Source: Saprospiraceae bacterium
GTDB taxonomy: Bacteria > Bacteroidota > Bacteroidia > Chitinophagales > Saprospiraceae
Reading direction: 5' to 3'
Assembly: GCA_016710265.1 (NCBI GenBank)
Contig: JADJJL010000003.1
Location: forward strand, 660,501-724,500
DNA: 64,000 nt
The position numbers and the translations under genes are program-made. Shown in pieces: positions 23,124 to 31,589 of the stretch (within the stretch, counting starts at the first letter, position 1; the number at the start of each line of letters is the position of its first letter). The notes below the pieces were generated by a model. It saw only the letters and a program-made list of their open reading frames with translations, had not been told where the DNA came from and searched no databases.

Positions 23124-23151
23124 TTGGTTACGCGCTTTGTTCTTACTTTTG
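23124..23151 (+). promoter_or_regulatory. Consensus Bacteroidota promoter
   Basis: TTG (23124-23126), 17 bases, TACTTTTG (23144-23151). Both elements match consensus with ideal spacing; the ATG of the downstream gene is at 23169. Confidence 0.75.
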
Positions 23152-23168
23152 CGTAATAAGTAAAAAAT

Positions 23169-25058
23169 ATGTGGGCAACGATTCAATTTTATTCCTTAAG
23201 ATCTCTTTTTTTAGGAATGTGCATCTTCGGTTTTTCAATGTCTTTTGTAATGGCTCAGCCTTTGCAATTTTGGGATGAGTCAGAAAGTATCCTCTTAAGA
23301 GACATCAATGTATATGCGATACCCAATCAAGAAGGATGGACTACCTTGGGACATTCCATGGACTCGGGATTGGTTTTATCCAAATTTGATCATTGTGGTA
23401 AAATGGTAGACCACAATTATTACAAATTGCCTAATCAGTACATGTCACAATTGTATACAAGCAAGTTTTCTGAAATCTCAAATACGATTTTATTGGCTCA
23501 GGTATTAACAGATCCATCAGGAATGCAAATGATGCGATTAGCCCAGACAGATGCTTCAGGAATTAGTCTGAGCATTCCTTCTTTGTTTTCCATTCCGGGA
23601 ATGACTTCTTATAAGAATCCAATCGTTCGGTATTTGCAAAATCAAAATCTAATTGTTTTTACGGTAAATGCATCTTCAGATGGTCAAAATTATGCAGGAC
23701 ATGTTTTTGTCATGGATCAATTTTTTACCGTTCAAAAATCTGCTGTTCTCGATAGTAATCGCTTAATTCGTGGAGTCATTCCCATTGCCAATAATTCATT
23801 TAATCTTACCATCGATGAAAGAAACATCATCACTTTAGACCAGGACATCAATATTCTTTTTAGTTATACCCTGGATTCTAATTTTTACCACATAGACGCC
23901 TTTCACCCCAATACCAACAACAATTTTATTTTTGGGGGTCGCTACAAAAGAGATGGTGCAGCAGATGGATTGATCGTCCTTTCTGTGGATGATTCTTTAA
24001 GAGTGACTAGATTCAGCAGGAACCTTTTAACCTATGACGAGACTTTTACTCCTCGCATGAAATTTGTGGGAACAAATTTGGTGGTCAATTATCACAGGAC
24101 CAACATCGCCAATTCTAATGGTTTTCATTTGGTAAATTTAGGAACCGGTTTTGACATCAGCAACAGCAATTCCATTGTCAGAAGAACTTCAAACCTTCAA
24201 GCTATTTGTTTTGATTTTACTTTTTCGAGAGATGAATCCTATTTTGTATTGGCAGGAAATGTGGATTTAAATAGAAGATATTTTCAAGCCAAATTGGGCA
24301 TAGATTTCAAACTCAACGACACTTCCTGTATTTATAGAGATCAGTTTCTAGACAACACCAGTGTTTTTGCAATCAGTACTTTCCAGCAAGATACTTTTTC
24401 AGGAATCAGTTTAGATTCATTACCAGCATTTTCATCCAACTCAACTGCAGGCATACCAATAAAAATGATCAACTACAATCCTGACAGGGTTTGCAACTAT
24501 TTTGACTATAAACCCGGCACATCGGTAGTGAAGGGCTGCGTTGGAGATTTTATTGGCCTACAGGCTGAAATGCCGGTATTGTATCCGGAATTAGACAGAG
24601 AAAATAAATACACGACCTATTGTTGGTTTCCGGATATTCCTGATTTGGAAAAGGTCAATAGGCAAATTACCATTCAGGTGCCTCGTGAACCTGTCACAGT
24701 GCGCACATATTACTGTACTGATAGCATTGATTTTAAATATATGATAGAGGAAATACCGTGTGTGGATTTTCCAAATGTATTTTATCCTGCTTCAGAAGAA
24801 ATTGAAAACAAAGACTTTAATCCTGTTTATAAAAAAGATTCCACCAACAACCACATTAACAATGTGGACCGTGTAAATTTTGAAATTTACAACCGTTGGG
24901 GCAAAAAGGTATTTTCCACCACCAACCCTGCGGGCACTTGGGATGGAAATGAAAATGGCAATCCTGCACCAATGGAATCCTATATTTATTTATTGGAAGT
25001 TTTTTATAAAAACGATCAGAGACGCACATTTAAAGGAGTATTTTCATTGATTCGTTAG
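23169..25058 (+). CDS. Secreted protein with T9SS type B (gliding-motility-associated C-terminal) domain
   Basis: 629 residues. A signal peptide (LFLGMCIFGFSMSFVMAQ) is followed by a long beta-propeller-like region of unknown family, with repeats of type 'NIILLAQVLTDPSG' and 'NFIFGGRYKRDGAADGLIVLSVD'. The C-terminal 100 residues are a CHU_C domain: 'VDFPNVFYPASEEIENKDFNPVY', 'VNFEIYNRWGKKVFSTTNPAGTWDGNENGNPAPMESYIYLLEVFYK'. T9SS type B cargo are typically surface-attached. The gene is preceded by a consensus promoter, and the stop is 22 bases from the next gene, so they are probably co-transcribed. Confidence 0.83.
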   Translation: MWATIQFYSLRSLFLGMCIFGFSMSFVMAQPLQFWDESESILLRDINVYAIPNQEGWTTLGHSMDSGLVLSKFDHCGKMVDHNYYKLPNQYMSQLYTSKFSEISNTILLAQVLTDPSGMQMMRLAQTDASGISLSIPSLFSIPGMTSYKNPIVRYLQNQNLIVFTVNASSDGQNYAGHVFVMDQFFTVQKSAVLDSNRLIRGVIPIANNSFNLTIDERNIITLDQDINILFSYTLDSNFYHIDAFHPNTNNNFIFGGRYKRDGAADGLIVLSVDDSLRVTRFSRNLLTYDETFTPRMKFVGTNLVVNYHRTNIANSNGFHLVNLGTGFDISNSNSIVRRTSNLQAICFDFTFSRDESYFVLAGNVDLNRRYFQAKLGIDFKLNDTSCIYRDQFLDNTSVFAISTFQQDTFSGISLDSLPAFSSNSTAGIPIKMINYNPDRVCNYFDYKPGTSVVKGCVGDFIGLQAEMPVLYPELDRENKYTTYCWFPDIPDLEKVNRQITIQVPREPVTVRTYYCTDSIDFKYMIEEIPCVDFPNVFYPASEEIENKDFNPVYKKDSTNNHINNVDRVNFEIYNRWGKKVFSTTNPAGTWDGNENGNPAPMESYIYLLEVFYKNDQRRTFKGVFSLIR

Positions 25059-25080
25059 GAAAAGAATGATTGAGTAACCC

Positions 25081-26016
25081 ATGAAGTACCTTGCTATTTT
25101 ATTTCATTGCATTTTATTTTGCACTACTGCAGTTGCACAGCCCTATGAAGAATTTACCCTGGACAGTGAGGTCAAAACTTTTCTGGATAAAAATTTTTCC
25201 GATCTAAAGTCATGGGATCTGGGAGTAAAACTTCGAAACAGCGACAATCAACTTTATTTAGATTCTATAGAATATTCTCCTTGGCACGTTGCAGATTTTA
25301 ATGATGATGGTTTGCTGGATTTGTTTGTCCAAATGTATAAACGCAAAGAAAACAGGGCTTTGCTCATCATGGCTTTGGAGGAAGTCGGAACTTACAATCT
25401 TCTGGAAGTTGAACCCGTTAAAAAAGTGGGAGATTTACATATTCCTTTTATTGAAGAAACACAGGAAGGCCCTTTGATTATTTACAAGCAATATGCCACC
25501 GAACAAACCAGCCGAACAAAAGACGGCGTTGAAATTAAATCCCCGAAAAATTTTAACACTTATTATTCTTTGGGTTTTTTAAAAAAGGACACCTTGATTT
25601 ATCGTTTTGATCGATTAATGGAATATGCATCCAAGCCCAATCTTTCAGGATTTAGATATGTACAACTCCGCAGTTATTGCCAGTTTGGCGGTTGCCCGGA
25701 TTATATATTAAAAGTGGACTCAGTTGGGAACATGATCCTTCAAAACATTAAAAACACTGCTCTGGATCCAGGATATTATAAGGCAGTCTGCGATCCTGAT
25801 TTATTTAGAAATCTCCAACTCAGGGTTAAATATCTACAGCTTCCCAAAACAGAAATGAAGTTTGGAGACAACACCGCAGACAAAGTTATCACCATGATCA
25901 TCGCGTTTTCTGATGGCCGTACTTACAAAGTACTCGACTACACCACTGAAGGCACCTTAGGCCTCAAAGGACTCTACGATTACATGGAGGAGATTAGGAC
26001 AACGACCTTGTGGTAG
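25081..26016 (+). CDS. Secreted protein with DUF6438-like C-terminal domain
   Basis: 311 residues with signal peptide (YLAILFHCILFCTTAVAQ). A Ca-binding-like stretch 'HVADFNDDGLLDLFVQMYKR' resembles an FG-GAP strand. The C-terminal part 'RYVQLRSYCQFGGCPDYILKVDSVG…DPGYYKAVCDPDLFRNLQ' fits the DUF6438 pattern of paired Cys around CxFGxCPxY, usually seen in Bacteroidota exported proteins. The function is unknown. It follows the type B T9SS gene closely and may be co-transcribed with it. The DUF call is from memory of the pattern only. Confidence 0.6.
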   Translation: MKYLAILFHCILFCTTAVAQPYEEFTLDSEVKTFLDKNFSDLKSWDLGVKLRNSDNQLYLDSIEYSPWHVADFNDDGLLDLFVQMYKRKENRALLIMALEEVGTYNLLEVEPVKKVGDLHIPFIEETQEGPLIIYKQYATEQTSRTKDGVEIKSPKNFNTYYSLGFLKKDTLIYRFDRLMEYASKPNLSGFRYVQLRSYCQFGGCPDYILKVDSVGNMILQNIKNTALDPGYYKAVCDPDLFRNLQLRVKYLQLPKTEMKFGDNTADKVITMIIAFSDGRTYKVLDYTTEGTLGLKGLYDYMEEIRTTTLW

Positions 26017-26197
26017 AAAGCTAAGTTGATCTCAGAAGCTATTCAATTTTATTGTTTATTAAAACTTTTGAATTTATGATCATCAATATATGATCATGGA
26101 AAATTTGCACAAGTTTAAATGATCAAACAAGTTATAATCATAAATTTTTCATTTTATTCCTAATTTTGATCTGCGGATCTATAATATAAGAAATTGT

Positions 26198-28063
26198 ATG
26201 GAATTAAAAGATATTAGCCTCGAAAAATACTTGAAGAAAGATCCTTACAAATCTATTCGTTCTAAAGTCGCTAAATCTAGCTTGCCATTAAAGACTAAGA
26301 ATTTATTCAATATCCTATTATCAGATATTGAACATGATTCATTTCATTACATTTATTCTCCATTCATTGAAGATTATTTAAAATATTCTTGGATTAAAGA
26401 TTTTTTTGAACTCTTACCGGAACATCAATGGGGGATTGAAGATTATTTCGAAATTTTGAAATTTATTTTCGAAATTCAAACAGCAGAATTAATATGTAAA
26501 GTATTGAATGAGATAAAGCCAGAGCTTCTTAATTACCAATTATTACCAGAGAACGAATTTCTTTTGAATCTGAATAGATTAGTAATGATAAGGTCAATTC
26601 TTGAATATCCATCGGTCTACCAAAAAGAGGATGTAAAATATGCAATGATCCCCTTTTCGCAACAGGTCAATTACATTTATATATTGAATTATCCAGATCA
26701 AATATTTAAATGCTGGGCGTTTGCATTGGATTGCAACGATAATGAAATTAAGGACAATTTAATGCTGCACATATCAGCAAATAAGGGTCTTTTGGACAAA
26801 AAATTGAGCCAAATATTTCTTTCATCGAAAAAACCTGAAAATTGGAAATTTGTATTCGACCAGCTATCAAATAAAATAAATAAACAAAAGGCTCGCATTT
26901 TATGCAATTCTTTTTTAAGTTCGGATCTTGATGTCATTCTATACTTTTTTAGAAGGATTATTGAGAAACAATTATATTCACATCCAATAATATTAAATAA
27001 AATCAACGATTGGTCTGGACTTAAATTTTTTAAACCGGATGAAAGTAAGATTAAGTATTTTATTACTTGTTTTTTAGCCCATGGAGAGAATAGACTAAAT
27101 ACCAATATAAATTCAAGTTTTGATTTAATTGATATTGTAGCTTTGGTGCGCATTTCTGGCTATATCAATTATATGCTAAAAATCAAAATTTGCAATTATC
27201 TAATTGAGACTGGAACTTTAGATATCATTCAGTTTATTTTATCTGAAACAGCCCATAGTCATCAATTTAGAGTGGTTTCCGATATTTTGTATTGGGCATT
27301 AAAGCAACCTGAAATAGAGATATTAGCTCCAGCTATTAAAATTTTAAACTATTTTATTTACCATGTTGAAAATAAATTTTCATATGATAAATCAATTGAT
27401 ATATTTAGTAGATTGGAATTATATTTAAACTCTAAGCATAAAAATAATATAAAGATTTCAGGTACAGAGTATAAGTGGCAAACTTGTACATTAAATAAAC
27501 AAGAAATTTATAAGTCCTTAATATTATTAACTAGAAATATTATTAGTCTCAGTGAAACGATTTTAAAATATAGAAAATTATTTAATAAAGAAAATAAAGG
27601 TCTTTTACATAAGTTATTTACAGATTACAACTTTGATTTTACTATTTATTTTTATTTAAAGCAATCACCAAATTCCTTGTTGATTGATAACAGCGAAAGG
27701 GAATTATTTATGAATGAAAAATATCACTTTAATCCCTTTATAGTAAAATATTGCTTTATAATAATTTGTGAAGAGAATGAGGAATATCAAAAAATATCAG
27801 CAAGTATCCTTGCATTATCTGAATTAAATAAACAAGAATATGAATTACTCTTTCCAATATTAAGTAAAAACGATCTGGTTTTTAATTATTTTACTTTATT
27901 TATTACTGATAATAAAATACTATTTCATCGCTTTTTAACTTCATGTGCTTCATGTACAAATGAAGTTCTTAAAGGAAAGTTATTGAATTTTATAAATCTG
28001 TTGGATACATCGCAGATGGAGAAGAATGAATTAATGAGGATTTTAAACCCCTTGAATATATGA
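26198..28063 (+). CDS. Large alpha-helical protein of unknown function, AT-rich
   Basis: 621 residues with no signal peptide, no transmembrane helix and no catalytic motif that I recognise. The predicted structure is almost wholly helical, with short amphipathic helices as in HEAT- or TPR-like solenoids ('LLNLNRLVMIRSILEYP', 'IKICNYLIETGTLDIIQFIL', 'APAIKILNYFIYHVEN'). It is unusually rich in Ile, Leu, Asn and Lys. Its DNA is more AT-rich than its neighbours, suggesting transfer. The last codon overlaps the next gene by the sequence ATGA, so it is translationally coupled to a lipoprotein gene; together they look like a small accessory cassette. Confidence 0.6.
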   Translation: MELKDISLEKYLKKDPYKSIRSKVAKSSLPLKTKNLFNILLSDIEHDSFHYIYSPFIEDYLKYSWIKDFFELLPEHQWGIEDYFEILKFIFEIQTAELICKVLNEIKPELLNYQLLPENEFLLNLNRLVMIRSILEYPSVYQKEDVKYAMIPFSQQVNYIYILNYPDQIFKCWAFALDCNDNEIKDNLMLHISANKGLLDKKLSQIFLSSKKPENWKFVFDQLSNKINKQKARILCNSFLSSDLDVILYFFRRIIEKQLYSHPIILNKINDWSGLKFFKPDESKIKYFITCFLAHGENRLNTNINSSFDLIDIVALVRISGYINYMLKIKICNYLIETGTLDIIQFILSETAHSHQFRVVSDILYWALKQPEIEILAPAIKILNYFIYHVENKFSYDKSIDIFSRLELYLNSKHKNNIKISGTEYKWQTCTLNKQEIYKSLILLTRNIISLSETILKYRKLFNKENKGLLHKLFTDYNFDFTIYFYLKQSPNSLLIDNSERELFMNEKYHFNPFIVKYCFIIICEENEEYQKISASILALSELNKQEYELLFPILSKNDLVFNYFTLFITDNKILFHRFLTSCASCTNEVLKGKLLNFINLLDTSQMEKNELMRILNPLNI

Positions 28064-28647
28064 ATAGATTATTTTTTTTAGTAACCTTTTTAATCTCAAC
28101 CTTTTTTGGATGTATTGATCCTGACGATTGTCCTGAAAGATTTCATATACCTGCTGAAATAATTCCTTATCAAAGGTATTATCATATTGGTGATACCATT
28201 ACATTAATTTCTAAATTTAATAGATATGTTCATGAATTACATACCGATGAAAAATATGACATGATAAATATTAATTGGTTTCCAAATACATTAATACAAT
28301 ATTTAGATACAATGGGTTACAATAATACAATTTTATCTAAATATTTTAATCTTATATTAGATAAGAATTGTCTAGAAGTATTTGTAGTTTCAGATGGGAA
28401 TAGTGGTTTAGACTGTAATTATACATTTGATAAGGATAGTTTTTCATTAATTTATAAGCTAATTCCAACAAGAACTGGAAATTATTTTTTATCACAAAAA
28501 TGTGCTATTGGACCAAATTTCAATGACCAGAATTTTCCTGGAAAATGCAGAGGAAACGGATATGATGTGATAGTAGATATGAATTTTGGCAGGGATGGAA
28601 ATATTGAAATTTTGAAATCAAGTATAGATTCATTGTATAATACCTAG
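28060..28647 (+). CDS. Lipoprotein of unknown function, partner of the preceding helical protein
   Basis: 195 residues. A lipoprotein signal peptide is clear: MNRLFFLVTFLISTFFGC, Cys 18 as the lipidation site, followed by an acidic 'IDPDDC', compatible with retention or surface export. Six further Cys in the mature part ('CLEVFVVSDGNSGLDC', 'CAIGPNF', 'KCRGNGYD') suggest disulfides. The family is not recognised. It overlaps the upstream gene by four bases and has similarly high AT content. A bidirectional terminator lies downstream. Confidence 0.6.
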   Translation: MNRLFFLVTFLISTFFGCIDPDDCPERFHIPAEIIPYQRYYHIGDTITLISKFNRYVHELHTDEKYDMININWFPNTLIQYLDTMGYNNTILSKYFNLILDKNCLEVFVVSDGNSGLDCNYTFDKDSFSLIYKLIPTRTGNYFLSQKCAIGPNFNDQNFPGKCRGNGYDVIVDMNFGRDGNIEILKSSIDSLYNT

Positions 28648-28752
28648 ATATTAGGTGATCCGAAAAGAAACTTCTATGATAGAGGAGGATTTTGTTTTAC
28701 AGTGCTACCTTGATGAAATCATACTAAGTTGTTAACAACAATTTATTGACAT

Positions 28753-28788
28753 AAAAAAGCCAGCCCTTTTTAGAGCTGGCTTTTTTTT
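28753..28788. terminator. Bidirectional rho-independent terminator
   Basis: Stem AAGCCAGC (28757-28764) with GCTGGCTT (28775-28782), loop cctttttaga, an A-run before and a T-run after. It serves the cassette on the plus strand and the di-haem peroxidase gene on the minus strand. Confidence 0.85.
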
Positions 28789-28806
28789 ATAATAAGAACT
28801 ATTAAA

Positions 28807-29991
28807 TCACTTAAACGGATTCGAAAATTTAGCTTCCTTAATAAATTTCTCATCGGTAAGAGTCTGCAAAAATGCAACCAATGCTTTCTTTTCGATATTT
28901 GAAAGATCCAATTTCACAGCTTTTCCTGTGTTTCCATCAATCAATGGGTCTGATAAGTTTGGATTTAATTGAACTCCATGATCGTAATGTTCGATGACTT
29001 CTTCCAAATTGGCAAATCTTCCATCATGCATATATGGTGCAGTGAGGGCTATATTTCGCAATGACGGAATCTTAAAAAGTCCACGACCATTTCTACCCAA
29101 ATCGGTTGTGAGTTTCAAACCAGTATTCGCAGTGGCCGAAAATGAAAAATCACCTTCATATCCTCCACCTCCATTAATAGAAGTTTGATCAAAATTGACC
29201 CCACCATGGCAAGCTAAACAGTTGCCTTTACTTTCAAAAACTGATTTTCCCAACAATTCCATGCTGGTAAATCCTGAAAAACCGTTTGTTTGGTTCTGAT
29301 CAAACTTAGAATTAAAGCTGGTCATAGAACATATAAACTGAGCAAGTGCATCTGCAATGCGATTTTCAGTTATTTCTGTACTTCCATAAGCGTTTTTAAA
29401 TAATGATGGGTAGAAGTCAAATTTGCTGAGTTTAGTGGTTAAATAATCCATGTCCTCCATACCCATCTCAATGTGATCTTTAATCGGATTGAGTGTCATG
29501 TCTTTTACGGATTGGCGACGAGAATCCCAAAACAAATTAGACATCAAGGCTGGATTATTGATGGCCATACTATTCCTAAACGTCATTTTATTTTCAAATC
29601 CTGGACTGATTACTTTACCATCTGCAAATGCTTTTTCCTGATGATGACAATTGGCACAGGCTATTGAATTATTTAAGGATAGTCTTGGATCATAAAACAA
29701 CACCCTTCCTAGTGTGGCTCCGTGGTCAGTTACCTTGGGATTTTCTTCCTCTGGAAAGGTAGGGAAGAGTTTTCCTGGCTCATTGGAAAGAAAAGCCAAT
29801 CTGACGAAATCATTTTCTTTAATGTGTGCAGGAAGCTCAGAAAATTTGGCATAATCATAAGGAACCTGAGGTAGTTCTAATTGCAATTGTTTTGCAGTAC
29901 CGTTTCCATGATCTAAATCATCACTACAGGTAGAAGTAAGAAAAGACAAGGAAAGGGCTGAAATGAGGACGAAAAGAAATTTTTTAATCAT
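28807..29991 (-). CDS. Di-haem cytochrome c peroxidase / MauG-family lipoprotein
   Basis: 394 residues. A signal peptide with lipobox-like LTSTC-SDD (residue about 22) is followed by the CCP/MauG fold. There are two haem c sites: CANCH ('NSIACANCHHQEKAFADG', about residue 115) and CLACH ('KGNCLACHGGVNFDQ', about 260). Also present are 'LGRVLFYDPRLSLNNSIAC', typical of the first domain, and 'PSLRNIALTAPYMHDGRFANLEEVIEHYDHG', typical of the second, including the distal Met/His region. Members reduce hydrogen peroxide or oxidise periplasmic partners. It is probably an outer-membrane- or inner-membrane-anchored periplasmic lipoprotein. Confidence 0.92.
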   Translation of the reverse strand: MIKKFLFVLISALSLSFLTSTCSDDLDHGNGTAKQLQLELPQVPYDYAKFSELPAHIKENDFVRLAFLSNEPGKLFPTFPEEENPKVTDHGATLGRVLFYDPRLSLNNSIACANCHHQEKAFADGKVISPGFENKMTFRNSMAINNPALMSNLFWDSRRQSVKDMTLNPIKDHIEMGMEDMDYLTTKLSKFDFYPSLFKNAYGSTEITENRIADALAQFICSMTSFNSKFDQNQTNGFSGFTSMELLGKSVFESKGNCLACHGGVNFDQTSINGGGGYEGDFSFSATANTGLKLTTDLGRNGRGLFKIPSLRNIALTAPYMHDGRFANLEEVIEHYDHGVQLNPNLSDPLIDGNTGKAVKLDLSNIEKKALVAFLQTLTDEKFIKEAKFSNPFK

Positions 29992-30131
29992 GGCTTCTAG
30001 TATTAGAATTGTTTAAAATATAGGATCATATGTTATGCTTTCTTGTTGATTCCAGTTTTTAATTATACTGTAAAACTAAGTTTTTTATTATTAAATATGC
30101 TGTGAAATCCAAAACTTTAACACTTTTTTCA

Positions 30132-30761
30132 TTATAAACGCACATTTAGAAATATACCAACGGGCGGAATTATTCTCGTTGTAATAAACCCACCATCGAA
30201 TAAATCTGGAGAAAAACCAATAAAAATAGTGGTTTCCATGGACAGATAAATATGTTTGTTGATATCGTAAGTAAAACCTAAAACTGGACCACCACCTAAA
30301 CTAAAATTTTCTTCACTGTCACCAGAACTGGAAAGTGGCAAACGCCAATCACCGACAATGATCCCTAAGTCCAAACCGGAATAAAATCCAAAATTTTTAT
30401 ACACTATTTTTCTGCGCTCGAATCCTAAACTTAATGCCATTCCCCAATGATCAGTTTCATTGGTAGATTCTGTAAAAACACCTGCATTTAAGCCAAGATT
30501 GAAGCGAAAGGCTGACTTTTTTCCATACCGCTTATAGGCATAACTATAGGGTCCACCTTCTCCAGTACTGTTTCCAAATGGAACCAACATGGTGATAAGA
30601 TAGGTCATATTCATTCCTATCACGGAATACTTATTGGGTAAATCATTATCTGGATTTACATTTAATGTAATAGAGTCAGGTTTAATGCTCGTATTTCTCT
30701 GACTTGTTACAGTTATGCTTTGCAGACATAAAATCATGAATAGTGGAACGTATAACTTCAT
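30132..30761 (-). CDS. Outer membrane beta-barrel protein (paralogue 1)
   Basis: 209 residues with signal peptide (LYVPLFMILCLQSITVTSQ). The mature part is a probable small barrel: alternating pattern, Gly-rich turns ('FGFYSGLDLGIIVGDW', 'LGGGPVLGFTYDINKHIYLSMET') and an aromatic/aliphatic end 'VGIFLNVRL'. It is a paralogue of the gene immediately upstream (shared 'GLNMTKLI/GMNMTYLI', 'GGGPxLGxxxxIxxxxxLxxET', 'NVRL/YIRF'). The two are on the same strand three bases apart, so they form an operon from a tandem duplication. The function is unknown. Confidence 0.65.
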   Translation of the reverse strand: MKLYVPLFMILCLQSITVTSQRNTSIKPDSITLNVNPDNDLPNKYSVIGMNMTYLITMLVPFGNSTGEGGPYSYAYKRYGKKSAFRFNLGLNAGVFTESTNETDHWGMALSLGFERRKIVYKNFGFYSGLDLGIIVGDWRLPLSSSGDSEENFSLGGGPVLGFTYDINKHIYLSMETTIFIGFSPDLFDGGFITTRIIPPVGIFLNVRL

Positions 30762-30764
30762 AAT

Positions 30765-31427
30765 CTAAAATCTAATATAAACAAACAATGAAGTAGGTAG
30801 GGTGTGTGCCAGCGAACTCGATTTCGTTTTACGGCTTATTGGATTCATAAATCCATCATTAAGTAATTCATTATTCACAGTGTGTTGGTAATAAAAATGG
30901 GATTCGCAGGCCAATCGCATAAATTGCCCTATGGAAAGTGAAAGACCTAAGAAAGGGCCTCCACCAATAGTTCTGGCATCATCACTAGAAATTAAAGATT
31001 CTGAAGAAAAACTAAAGCTAGATTTTTCTTTGTTTTGTTGTAAAATAAGATCAGCTCCATAATATACCGATAAATTTTTCCAAATCGGTTTTCTAAATTC
31101 TAAACCAATGCGCCCTCCTACATTGGTTGTTTTAACCAGCCTGAACCCACCGGAATTAAAATCTTCAGCATTTTTATTAACGTAAAAAAATCCAAGCCTA
31201 ACGCCAAATTTCGCTTTGCTATATTGAGTAACAAAAGTATAAGGGTCTATAAGTTCTTCACCATTTGTATTGAAAATGGCAGAAATAAGTTTGGTCATAT
31301 TTAATCCCAACTCAATCCGCATTTTGTTGGGATCAGGGCCTTCGTTCTGGGCTTGCAATGAAGTAAACAAGAAAAAAAATATGAAAAACCAATTAGATTG
31401 TTTCAGTAAGGATGGATTGCGTTTCAT
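30765..31427 (-). CDS. Outer membrane beta-barrel protein (paralogue 2)
   Basis: 220 residues. The signal peptide 'NWFFIFFFLFTSLQAQ' is followed by 'RIELGLNMTKLISAIFNTNGEE', then a barrel pattern with 'GGRIGLEFRKPIWKNLSVYYGADLILQ' and 'IGGGPFLGLSLSIGQFMRLACESHFYY', ending 'SLFVYIRF'. It is related to the next gene downstream by aligned motifs rather than high identity. The family is unnamed to me; the barrel call comes from composition and the Phe terminus. Confidence 0.65.
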   Translation of the reverse strand: MKRNPSLLKQSNWFFIFFFLFTSLQAQNEGPDPNKMRIELGLNMTKLISAIFNTNGEELIDPYTFVTQYSKAKFGVRLGFFYVNKNAEDFNSGGFRLVKTTNVGGRIGLEFRKPIWKNLSVYYGADLILQQNKEKSSFSFSSESLISSDDARTIGGGPFLGLSLSIGQFMRLACESHFYYQHTVNNELLNDGFMNPISRKTKSSSLAHTLPTSLFVYIRF

Positions 31428-31559
31428 TTGATTTGAATAATTCTAAAGATAACGATTGAGAAGTTTAAATATTTCTTAACTTATAATAGATCCCTTACTT
31501 TATGTATTCGTTGCCTACCTTTTCCTGCAGGATTCTTTTATAAATTAATTTCATTGGAT

Positions 31560-31567
31560 TATCTTTG
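31560..31567 (+). promoter_or_regulatory. -7 promoter element of the M1 peptidase gene
   Basis: TATCTTTG fits TAnnTTTG, 22 bases before the ATG at 31590. This disfavours the TTG at 31554 as start. Confidence 0.45.
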
Positions 31568-31589
31568 TCTGCATCTAAATCCAAAGCCC

